Source of the DNA: Candidatus Kuenenia stuttgartensis
GTDB taxonomy: Bacteria > Planctomycetota > UBA1135 > UBA2386
Assembly: GCA_945861365.1 (NCBI GenBank)
Contig: CAMAUH010000217.1
Location: 1 to 7,258 of the forward strand
Length of the DNA: 7,258 nt
Direction: 5' to 3'
The number at the start of each line of letters is the position of its first letter. The first letter of the stretch is position 1. The notes beneath the pieces were generated by a model, which was not told the DNA's origin, made no database searches, and saw nothing but the letters and a program-made list of their open reading frames with translations. Below, one piece after another: positions 1 to 6,414 of this stretch. Position numbers and translations under genes: made by a program.

Positions 1-1850
1 TGGCGGCGAGGGGCGTCCAGCTCACGCCGTTGAAGCGGTGCATTCGCGTGATCCCGCTCGACGGCGTGTGGGTGGCGAGCAGATCGCCGTCGGGCAACAC
101 GATGGCGTCCCACTGCGTCGACGTGAACCCACTGGCCAGCGGCTGCCAGGTCGTGCCGTTCCAGCGGGCGAGATTGCGCGAGTTGCTCGGCCACACGTAG
201 AAAGAGCCCGTTGCCAGGATGTCGCCGTTGTCCAGCAACTCGAGCGAAGCCACCAGGTTGTTGCTGGTAGCGAAGGGCACGAGCGGGCTCCACGTGCTGC
301 CGTTCCAGCGCGCGATCGACGTGACCGCCGACCCACCGGCGTTGGTGAAGTTGCCGCCGACGACCACATCGCCGTTCGGCAGCACCAGCAGGCACCGCAC
401 GAATCCGGGACCGCCCTGCACGCCGCTGCCGAGCGCGTGCCACGCGCTGCCGTCCCACCGCGCGATGTTGTTGGCGGCGACGCCGTCGACCGCGGTGAAC
501 TGCCCGGCGATCAGCAGGTCGCCGTTCGGCAGCCGGGCGAGGGCCAGCACGGCATTGTTCGTGCCCGTCAACGTCGTCAGCATCGGCTGCCAGGCGCCGC
601 CGTCCCAGCGCGCGAGCCCCGCGGCGGGCGCGCCGCCGGCGGTGGTGAATCGGCCGCCGACGATGAGGTCGCCGCCGGCATCGAGCAGCGCGCATTCGGC
701 CGCCCGGTCGAGGCCGCTGCCGAGCGTGGACCAGCCGGCGCTGCCGCGTCGCGCACACCAGGGGGCGGCGAAGCCGCCGATGCGCGTGAAGTAGCCGAGC
801 ACGAGGTCGTCGCCATTGGGCATGGTCAGCACCTGGGTCACTTGCCCGTCGATGCCGTCGCCCATGGCGCGCCAGGCGGCGCCCGTCCAGCGCATCAGGC
901 GTTGGCCGGGGCCCGCATTCCAGTACGGGCCCATGTACTTGCAGACCACCACGTCGCCGTTCGGCAGCTCGATCACCGACGTGCCGAACTGCACGATGGC
1001 CCAGCCCCCCGTGCCCATGTCCGACCACGTGGTGCCGTTCCACCGCGCGATGCCCTTGGCCGATTGCCCGCCGGCTGTCGAGAAATCGCCGACCACGACC
1101 AGGTCGCCGTTCGCCGCCACGAGGCTGCCGAACACGGCGGCACTGCAGCCCGAGCCGAGCGGCTGCCAGGCGGTGCCGTTCCACTGCGCCACGCAGTTCG
1201 TCGCGGTGCTGCCGGATGCCGAGAAGCTGCCTCCGGCGAAGAGGGTGCCGTTGCTCGTCGTCGACAGCGTGCGTACCGCATTGTTGAAGCCGGCACCGAG
1301 CGGTGACCACGCGGTGCCGTTCCAGCGGGCGACGGACGTGGCCGCGGTGCCGCCGATCGACGTGAACCAGCCGCCGGCGACGAGGTCGCCGTTGGGCATC
1401 GTGCGCACCGCGAAGACGTTGTCGTTGGCGTCGCCACCGAGCCACGACCAGGCGGTGCCGTTCCAGCGGGCGAGGCGTCCGGGCAGCGTTCCGAACGGCA
1501 TGCCATTGCCGGCCACGATCAGGTCGCCGTTGGGCAGGAACGTCAGTGCGTTGACGTAGAAGGCCGCGAGGCTGGCGAGACCGCCGACGGGCTGCCACAC
1601 GGCTCCGTCCCAACGCGCCAGGCCCCGCACCGTCACGCCGCCCGCGATCTGGAAGTCGCCCCCGGCGTAGAGCTGGCCACTCGGCGATACCGCCAGCGCC
1701 TTCACGGTGCCGTCGAGCCCGCTGCCGAGCGGCGACCACTGCTCGGTCACCGGATCGCAGAGCACGACATGGTTGGCGTCGATGTCACCGGCGACCGTGA
1801 ACTCGCCGCCGAGGACCAGTTGCGGGCCGGCCGGCCCCGCGCCGTCCGGA
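1..1850 (-). repeat. About 13 tandem coding repeats of ~144 bp
   Basis: The complement of the LPNGDL codons recurs near plus-strand positions 81, 222, 366, 507, 663, 801, 945, 1095, 1240, 1383, 1521, 1671 and, more divergently, 1812. Spacing is 138-156 bp, which matches repeats of 46-52 residues. The Trp block (RWNG or RWDG, then two residues and W) recurs with the same period. It is degenerate in the copies near 740 (CARRGSAGW), 870 (LMRWTGAAW) and 1745 (PVTEQW). A 19-base block inside the Trp motif is identical at 153-171, 1314-1332 and 1455-1473. The unit is a protein repeat, not a CRISPR or a noncoding satellite. Confidence 0.85.
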
Positions 1851-2032
1851 TCCCACATCACGCTGGCCAGCGCCTCGTCGTCGATGCCCCCGACGCCGAT
1901 CTCCACCTGCGCGCCGACCTGGCACTGGGCCGCGCCCCAGGTGGTGAGCAGCGCACCGACGAGGGCGGTGCGGGCGAGCAAGGACGGCAGGGCAGCGGTG
2001 GTGGTCAGCACGGCGTGGCGGCGGATCGACAT
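1..2032 (-). CDS. Secreted tandem-repeat (beta-propeller-like) protein, C-terminus beyond window
   Basis: The minus-strand frame starting at the ATG at 2032-2030 stays open for 677 codons to the left edge, so the C-terminus is missing. The first ~36 residues look like a Sec signal peptide: MSIRR, then a hydrophobic stretch (about residues 17-33) ending in WGAAQC, with likely cleavage near AAQ. The rest is about 13 imperfect repeats of 46-52 residues. Each has a block like LARWNGTAWSPLGSG, a variable stretch, LPNGDLVVGGNFT and AGG. The repeated Trp, the NGD turn and the GGxFT strand resemble kelch, delta-60 or Rax2-like beta-propeller repeats in secreted proteins. A role in adhesion, cell-surface binding or glycan binding is possible, but no enzyme motif is visible and no function can be assigned. 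No Shine-Dalgarno sequence precedes the ATG. The same-strand gene at 2137-3132 lies 104 bp upstream, so the two could be cotranscribed. The frame and secretion are well supported; the family name is tentative. Confidence 0.88.
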   Translation of the reverse strand, partial: MSIRRHAVLTTTAALPSLLARTALVGALLTTWGAAQCQVGAQVEIGVGGIDDEALASVMWDPDGAGPAGPQLVLGGEFTVAGDIDANHVVLCDPVTEQWSPLGSGLDGTVKALAVSPSGQLYAGGDFQIAGGVTVRGLARWDGAVWQPVGGLASLAAFYVNALTFLPNGDLIVAGNGMPFGTLPGRLARWNGTAWSWLGGDANDNVFAVRTMPNGDLVAGGWFTSIGGTAATSVARWNGTAWSPLGAGFNNAVRTLSTTSNGTLFAGGSFSASGSTATNCVAQWNGTAWQPLGSGCSAAVFGSLVAANGDLVVVGDFSTAGGQSAKGIARWNGTTWSDMGTGGWAIVQFGTSVIELPNGDVVVCKYMGPYWNAGPGQRLMRWTGAAWRAMGDGIDGQVTQVLTMPNGDDLVLGYFTRIGGFAAPWCARRGSAGWSTLGSGLDRAAECALLDAGGDLIVGGRFTTAGGAPAAGLARWDGGAWQPMLTTLTGTNNAVLALARLPNGDLLIAGQFTAVDGVAANNIARWDGSAWHALGSGVQGGPGFVRCLLVLPNGDVVVGGNFTNAGGSAVTSIARWNGSTWSPLVPFATSNNLVASLELLDNGDILATGSFYVWPSNSRNLARWNGTTWQPLASGFTSTQWDAIVLPDGDLLATHTPSSGITRMHRFNGVSWTPLAA

Positions 2033-2120
2033 GGGTCAGTGGAGCAAGGGAACATGGCAGGGGAGGCGACACCCGCCAAGGCGGCCCCCATCGCGCCGTG
2101 TTCCCGGAAATCCGCGGGGC

Positions 2121-2134
2121 CGGGCTCGGGCCCG
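2121..2134 (-). terminator. Weak GC hairpin just after the 2137-3132 gene
   Basis: CGGGC at 2121-2125 pairs with GCCCG at 2130-2134 around a 4-base loop. It begins three bases past the TGA stop (2139-2137) of the minus-strand secreted-protein gene. The stem is only 5 bp and no T-run follows, so it may be chance in GC-rich DNA or at most a weak pause or 3'-end structure. The rest of the 104-bp gap 2033-2136 shows no gene and no convincing promoter for the repeat protein. Confidence 0.2.
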
Positions 2135-2136
2135 AC

Positions 2137-3132
2137 TCACGGGTTGATGAAGTGGTCGGTGCCGTTGGTGAAGCGGAGCGAGCCGTTGGCCGGATCGAGA
2201 ACCACGGCCTGGTAGGCGTAGTACAGGCCGACGAACGATGGCGAGGTCGGCAGCGGGATCGTCACGGTGGCGAGGCCTTGGGGATCGAGCACGCTACCGC
2301 CGATCAACAGCGCGTTGTCGAGGCGGTACTCACCGACGAAGCCGCCGACTGCCACGGGCGTCGCCAGGAACGACGAGGCGATGGCGACCCACCAGGGACT
2401 GTTCGGTGCGGCCTGAACAGTGAGGTCGACCTGGCCGCCGAGCGCATGGCTCGCGCCGGTCGCCGTGGTGGCGTCGGAGCGGTTGCGCAGCGTCGGCGTG
2501 TTGTTCCACAGCAGCCGGACGGTGATCGGACCCACGGCCGCGTTGGCCACGGTCGCATTCGCCGCCCCCGAGCCGATCGCGCCCGAGGCAACCTGCATGA
2601 ATGGCCGATCCAGGCGCAGTGGCAACGCCGGAGTGAAGGTGCCCTGCAAGGCGAGGCTGCTGCCCGGGTTGACGACCTTGCGGATGTCGAGGACCAGACC
2701 GGCGCTGCCGCTGTAAGTGTGCGGCGTGGTGAAGGCGATCGTCGTCCACGTCCCGCTGACGAACGGCAGCACGTAGCCCGCGGCGTTCAGCGCGGTCGTC
2801 AGCGGCGTCGGCAGGTTGTTGGCGAAGGTCGCCTGCAGCTGGGTGGAACTCGTCTCGGCGACGTCGATGCGCAGCGAGGTGTAGACCATCGGTGCGCCGA
2901 AGGACGCCCTGACCTCGATGCCGACCAGCTGGGCGGGCACGGCCGGCAGCTCGTGGCGCGGCACCAGGATCTGCGTGCGGGCCTCGGCCTCGGACCCGAA
3001 CAGGATGCCGAACGGAGCGACGAGGGCCGCGCCCTGCATGGCCTCCTGCGGATGGGCGGTCGGGATCTGTGCCGACAGCAGCGAGCCGAAGGTGAGGGAG
3101 CAAACGAGGGCGGGGTGGTGCCAGGTGATCAT
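2137..3132 (-). CDS. Secreted protein of unknown function, probable beta-sandwich
   Basis: This frame encodes 331 residues from the ATG at 3132-3130 to a TGA at 2139-2137. The frame is open further upstream (to 3249), but I chose this start because it begins directly with a signal peptide: MITWHHPALVCSLTFGSLLSA, with likely cleavage at SA-Q. The extra upstream residues are Arg/Pro-rich and look untranslated. The mature part is rich in Thr, Ala, Gly, Val and Pro and has no Cys, no membrane helix and no catalytic motif. Features include a YTSLRIDVAETSS segment (about residues 110-122), PHTYSGSAGLVLDIRK (about 160-175), and a tail reading YYAYQAVVLDPANGS. This pattern of alternating strands, a LVLDI strand and a Q-A-x-x-LDP tail matches a type of secreted hypothetical protein I associate with Planctomycetes; I cannot name a Pfam family with certainty. 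It lies divergent to the sigma-kinase pair, 154 bp away, and upstream of the repeat-protein gene on the same strand. No Shine-Dalgarno sequence is visible. Confidence 0.85.
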   Translation of the reverse strand: MITWHHPALVCSLTFGSLLSAQIPTAHPQEAMQGAALVAPFGILFGSEAEARTQILVPRHELPAVPAQLVGIEVRASFGAPMVYTSLRIDVAETSSTQLQATFANNLPTPLTTALNAAGYVLPFVSGTWTTIAFTTPHTYSGSAGLVLDIRKVVNPGSSLALQGTFTPALPLRLDRPFMQVASGAIGSGAANATVANAAVGPITVRLLWNNTPTLRNRSDATTATGASHALGGQVDLTVQAAPNSPWWVAIASSFLATPVAVGGFVGEYRLDNALLIGGSVLDPQGLATVTIPLPTSPSFVGLYYAYQAVVLDPANGSLRFTNGTDHFINP

Positions 3133-3193
3133 GATCGAAATCGGACGGGTGGTGTTCGTTCGGGGCCGCGGCCGTCGCATGGCGCGAAGGGGC

Positions 3194-3212
3194 GTGCCGG
3201 GGAGTCCGGCAC
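3194..3212. repeat. Perfect inverted repeat, 7-bp arms and 5-base spacer
   Basis: GTGCCGG (3194-3200) and CCGGCAC (3206-3212) are exact reverse complements separated by GGAGT. It lies about 60 bp upstream of the secreted-protein start and about 75 bp upstream of the sigma-factor start. The size and dyad fit an operator for a dimeric regulator, or a hairpin in a 5' leader. Neither is proven. Confidence 0.5.
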
Positions 3213-3231
3213 CACGCATGGCGGCCGGACG

Positions 3232-3247
3232 GCCGGTACGTTCCGGC
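3232..3247. repeat. Second inverted repeat, GCCGG-N6-CCGGC
   Basis: GCCGG (3232-3236) and CCGGC (3243-3247) flank TACGTT. The arms share the CCGGC core of the inverted repeat at 3194-3212, with about 40 bp between dyad centres (about four helical turns). It sits about 40 bp upstream of the chosen sigma-factor start, where an operator would interfere with RNA polymerase. Confidence 0.35.
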
Positions 3248-3271
3248 AAATCCGTCGATGGCTCGACGGGC

Positions 3272-3277
3272 TATGCT
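3272..3277 (+). promoter_or_regulatory. Possible -10 element of the sigma-kinase operon
   Basis: TATGCT matches four of six bases of the TATAAT consensus in an otherwise very GC-rich stretch. It ends 9 bases before the GTG at 3287, so transcription would begin only a few bases before translation (near-leaderless mRNA). No good -35 hexamer sits 16-18 bp upstream. The assignment rests on AT content and position only. Confidence 0.25.
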
Positions 3278-3286
3278 CGCGTGCGC

Positions 3287-3901
3287 GTGACGGACGCTCC
3301 AGCCGACCTGCCCGAACTGCTCGCCGCCGCCCGAACCGGTTCACCGGCCGCCCTCGACACCCTCTGCGCGCGCTACTACGCGCGGGTGCAGGCGCAGGTG
3401 CACCACGCGATGTCGGCCGGCATCCGGTCCCGCAAGCCCTGGCTCACCGCGATGTTCAGCACCGGTGACGTGGTGCAGGAGGTGTTCCTGCGCGTGCTGC
3501 GCGACCTGCCGCGCTTCCAGGGCACGGATGAGGGGCAGTTCGTGGCGTGGCTCGCTGCCTTGATGCAGAACCGCCTCGTCGACGCGGTGCGCTTCCATCA
3601 GGCCCTGCAACGCGACCAGCGCCGCAGCGAACCGACCGTCGACGACGTGCTGCCGGGGCGCGAGGCGGAGCCGGTGCAGCCGCTGATCACGCGCGACGCG
3701 CTGGTGCGCTACGAGACGGCGCTCGCCGGCTTGCTGCCGCGCGAACGCGAACTGATCGATGCCAGGCTGACTGCGGCCGAAACGCCGACGCCGTTCGAGG
3801 ACCTCGCGACGCAGCTCGGCTACCCATCGGCGGCGGCGGCCCGCAAGGCGTTCTTCCTGGCCAAGGCGCGGGTGCTGCGGCGCCTGGGGACGGAGTCGTG
3901 A
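3287..3901 (+). CDS. ECF-type (sigma-70 family) RNA polymerase sigma factor
   Basis: The product has 204 residues from GTG 3287 to TGA 3899-3901. Region 2 spans about residues 8-112: LPELLAAARTGSPAALDTL, the RYYARV helix, the core-binding segment DVVQEVFLRVLRDL (61-74) and the promoter-melting/-10 helix FVAWLAALMQNRLVDAVRF (85-103). A short linker follows. Region 4 spans about 139-200, with LPRERELI and a helix-turn-helix around FEDLATQLGYPSAAAARKA. Length and two-domain layout match ECF sigma factors of the kind linked to Ser/Thr kinases in Planctomycetes. The start is uncertain: GTG 3281 adds two residues, and the frame is open upstream through an ATG at 3218, but homologous sequence begins only near LPELL. 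No Shine-Dalgarno sequence is seen. The gene overlaps the kinase start by 4 bp, and no anti-sigma gene is present, so the kinase or its partner is the obvious candidate regulator (inference). Confidence 0.9.
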   Translation: MTDAPADLPELLAAARTGSPAALDTLCARYYARVQAQVHHAMSAGIRSRKPWLTAMFSTGDVVQEVFLRVLRDLPRFQGTDEGQFVAWLAALMQNRLVDAVRFHQALQRDQRRSEPTVDDVLPGREAEPVQPLITRDALVRYETALAGLLPRERELIDARLTAAETPTPFEDLATQLGYPSAAAARKAFFLAKARVLRRLGTES

Positions 3902-6414
3902 GCCGCGCCGTCGACGGGGATGCCGACGACGCCGCGATCGAGGCGCTGCTGGCCGAGGCCCTCGAACGGCAGGCCAACGGCGAGACCGTGCGCCTCGAAG
4001 TTCTGTGCGCGGCCCGCCCCGACCTGCTGCCGGCGGTCGCCGCCGCACTCGGCCTGGCCACGTCGTTGCCGGACCTGCACCTCGTCGCCGCCGTGCACCG
4101 CAGCCTCGCCGGCGAGGACATGGCCGGGCGCTACCGCCTCGACGCGCCGCTCGGCGGCGGATCGATGGGCGTCGTCTACGCCGCCTTCGACCGCGTGCTG
4201 CAGCGCCGCGTCGCGGTGAAGATCCTGCGCACGACGCTGCTCGACGGCGGCGAGGCCGTGGCCCGCTTCGAACGCGAAGCGGAGGTGCTGGCGGCGGTGC
4301 AGCACCCCGCCGTCGTGGCGGTGTACGACCGCGGGGCGACCGCCGACGGCACCCGCTTCCTCGTCATGGAGCTGATCGACGGCGTGCCGTTGCAGTCCAT
4401 GCTGGGCCTGTTCGCCGAACGCACCGCCGGCAGTACCGGTGCGGGGCGCGACGACATGGCGGTGCTCGCCGACCTGTTCACCGCCGACGCCGCGCTCGAG
4501 TCGGGCTTCGTGCGCCAAGCGGTGCGCTGGACCGCGACGCTCGCGGCGGGTGTAGCCGCAGTGCACGCCGCCGGCGTGCTGCACCGCGACATCAAGCCGT
4601 CGAACGTGCTGGTGCGCCGCGACGGTTCGGTGGTGTTGGTCGACTTCGGCATCGCCGCGCGGCACGCCGAGGCCACGCTCGGCGACCGTTCGACGCCGCT
4701 CGGCACCCCGGCCTACCTCGACCCACACCTGCTCGTGCACGAGGGCAAGGCCTCGCCGCGTACCGACGTCTACGGCCTGGTTGCGACGCTCTACCACATG
4801 GTGACGTCGACGCCGCCGTACGCGGGATCGCCGCACGAGGTGTTGGTGGCGCTGGCGCGGCGGGATCCGCCGCCGCCGGGCCGGTTGCGGCCAGACCTGC
4901 CGCGCGACCTGCAGGCGGTCATCGAATGCGGCATGGAGCGCGATCCGGCGCGGCGCTACGGGTCGGCACAAGCGCTGGCCGCGGACCTCGAAGCGCTGCT
5001 GGCGTTCCGCCCGGTGGCGGCGCGGCCGATCTCGACCGCGCGCCGCTGGTGGCGCGGGGCCGTGCGTTCGCGAGAGGTGCGCGCCGCAGTGGCGACGCTC
5101 TCGCTGGTCGCGGCAGTCGTCGGCTGCCTGGCCTGGTCGCAACACGAGGACACGCGTCGGCGCGAACAGTGGTTCGAGCTGTGGCGACGATTGCCTCCCG
5201 AACTGAGCGATGCGCCGGTCGGCATGCGTGTCATCGCCGATCCGGCGGCACGCGCTGCGCTGGCCGAACGGCTCGACGGCCTCGTGGCCCTCGGTGTCGA
5301 GCCACTGCCCACGTTGTTGACCCGCGCCGCGTTCCGCCTCGACCACGGCGATGCGCGCGGCGCCGCGGCGGACGTACAGGCCGCGGTGGCAGGGCTACCT
5401 ACCGACTACGCCCGGGCGGTGGCCGAGGCCTATGCGGCGCTGCCCGCCGGCGCCGACGAAACCAGCGTGCCGATGCTGCCGTCGCTGCCCGCAGCACCAC
5501 GCGCCGAGGAACGGTACCTCGCCGCCTTCCATCTGCAGCGCTACGAGGAGGCGACGGAGGGCGCACTCGCGTTGCTCGACGCCGTCGTCGAGCGGCCGCT
5601 CTATATGCGCGAGCTGCGTCTTCGTCTCGAGATGACGAGGGTGATGGCGCTGCCCGAACCGGAGATGCGCCCGGGCCTGCAGCCGCTGCAGGAGGAAGCC
5701 GTCCGGGTCGAGACGCTGCGGGGCGGCCGCAGCGCGCTGTCGGCCACGGTGCTCGGCATCGCCAGCACGATGCTCGAACATCCCGACGAGGCTCTGCTGG
5801 CACTTCGCGATGGCGTGGCCCTTGCTCCCGAGTCGCACTCGCTGCGCATCAACCTGGCCAACATCCTGCGCATCGTCGGGGATCTCGCCGCGGCCCGCGA
5901 ACAGCTCGAGGCCGCGATCCGCCTGCGCCCGACGACGTTCGGCGCGCGGCAGGGCCTGTTGTCCGTGCTGCTCGGCCAGGGCGACTTCGCGGCGGCCGAG
6001 GCGCTGGTCGAGGCGACACCGTTCGCCGCCGGCGACACCGGGCGGGCGCAGGCCCACTGGATGCGTGGCTCCATCGCGATGAACCAGGCCATGGCCGCAC
6101 GCGGGCGCGCCGAGGACGACGGCCGGATACACCACGCCGAGGCGGCCGTCGCCCACTTCGCCGCCGGCGCCGCGCTCGGCAACGACGGCTGTCGCGACAG
6201 CTTGCCGGTGGCGCAGGCCCTGGCCGGCGTGCGGGACGACCTGCCGCAGGCCCTGTTGCAGCGCGCGGCGCTCGACCCGCTCGATCCGGAGCATCTGACC
6301 AACCTGCTGGACGTGCTGCCCGCCGACCTGACCGCCGACCAGACGGCTTCGCTGCGGGAATTCCTGCTCGCGATGCGGCGACGGCTGGCGCCGCATCGCA
6401 CCGAACGGCGCTGA
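3898..6414 (+). CDS. Membrane-anchored Ser/Thr protein kinase (PknB type) with TPR-like C-terminus
   Basis: The product has 838 residues. The start is GTG 3898, because GTGA overlaps the sigma-factor stop and the first ~75 residues form the helical N-terminal segment (ALLAEALERQANGE, then LCAARPDLL) usual before Planctomycete kinases. The kinase domain spans about 78-370: glycine loop GGGSMG (86-91), Lys108 in VAVK, likely helix-C Glu127, HRD 229-231 with DIKPSN (Lys233, Asn236), DFG 249-251 and Asp290 in RTDVYG. All catalytic residues are present, so it should be active and of the RD class. Two oddities are an insert of about 40 residues at 164-203 before helix E, and DPH instead of APE at 275-277. 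An Arg-rich stretch precedes one membrane helix (about 397-413). The C-terminal ~420 residues hold TPR-like helix pairs, clearest at 626-707, probably for protein binding on the far side of the membrane. Substrates are unknown; the overlapping sigma factor's pathway is the likely target. Confidence 0.93.
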   Translation: MSRAVDGDADDAAIEALLAEALERQANGETVRLEVLCAARPDLLPAVAAALGLATSLPDLHLVAAVHRSLAGEDMAGRYRLDAPLGGGSMGVVYAAFDRVLQRRVAVKILRTTLLDGGEAVARFEREAEVLAAVQHPAVVAVYDRGATADGTRFLVMELIDGVPLQSMLGLFAERTAGSTGAGRDDMAVLADLFTADAALESGFVRQAVRWTATLAAGVAAVHAAGVLHRDIKPSNVLVRRDGSVVLVDFGIAARHAEATLGDRSTPLGTPAYLDPHLLVHEGKASPRTDVYGLVATLYHMVTSTPPYAGSPHEVLVALARRDPPPPGRLRPDLPRDLQAVIECGMERDPARRYGSAQALAADLEALLAFRPVAARPISTARRWWRGAVRSREVRAAVATLSLVAAVVGCLAWSQHEDTRRREQWFELWRRLPPELSDAPVGMRVIADPAARAALAERLDGLVALGVEPLPTLLTRAAFRLDHGDARGAAADVQAAVAGLPTDYARAVAEAYAALPAGADETSVPMLPSLPAAPRAEERYLAAFHLQRYEEATEGALALLDAVVERPLYMRELRLRLEMTRVMALPEPEMRPGLQPLQEEAVRVETLRGGRSALSATVLGIASTMLEHPDEALLALRDGVALAPESHSLRINLANILRIVGDLAAAREQLEAAIRLRPTTFGARQGLLSVLLGQGDFAAAEALVEATPFAAGDTGRAQAHWMRGSIAMNQAMAARGRAEDDGRIHHAEAAVAHFAAGAALGNDGCRDSLPVAQALAGVRDDLPQALLQRAALDPLDPEHLTNLLDVLPADLTADQTASLREFLLAMRRRLAPHRTERR

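Larger units (their letters stand above)
3133..3286. promoter_or_regulatory. Divergent intergenic region between secreted-protein and sigma-kinase genes
   Basis: These 154 bp separate two divergent start codons and must hold promoters for both the minus-strand secreted protein(s) and the sigma factor-kinase pair. The region has two inverted repeats (3194-3212 and 3232-3247), a direct repeat of CGGCCGG (3222-3228 and 3230-3236) and a 10-bp palindrome GGCCGCGGCC (3164-3173). The core CCGG or GCCGG recurs throughout. I see no clear -35/-10 pair for the minus-strand direction. A shared operator is a reasonable inference, but GC-rich DNA gives such patterns by chance. Confidence 0.5.

Noticed and set aside
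38..1306. Long plus-strand open frame of 422 codons opposite the repeat protein
   Set aside because: Its peptide is Arg/Ala/Gly/Pro-rich without domain or signal. The opposite-strand frame gives clean tandem repeats and a signal peptide, so this is a shadow of GC-rich coding sequence.
81..1680. Regular spacing of similar short blocks, considered as a CRISPR array
   Set aside because: The 138-156 bp period is a multiple of three, the blocks are degenerate at wobble positions, and the whole stretch is one open reading frame, so these are protein repeats.
2100..2120. Second hairpin candidate in the 2033-2136 gap (CCCGGAAATCCGCGGG region)
   Set aside because: Only 4 bp pair around an over-long or over-tight loop and there is no T-run, so it is not distinguishable from chance.
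3218..3286. Upstream ATG 3218 as the sigma-factor start
   Set aside because: The added residues (MAAGRPV and on) show no family similarity and would place the start inside the dyad-rich control region; the conserved sequence begins just after GTG 3287.
2098..3468. Plus-strand open frame of 456 codons opposite the secreted protein and into the sigma-factor gene
   Set aside because: It is low-complexity Arg/Gly-rich, overlaps two better-supported genes and has no recognisable domain.
3820..5346. Minus-strand open frame of 508 codons opposite the kinase
   Set aside because: The plus-strand frame carries every conserved kinase motif in order. The minus frame is His/Arg/Gly-rich shadow sequence.
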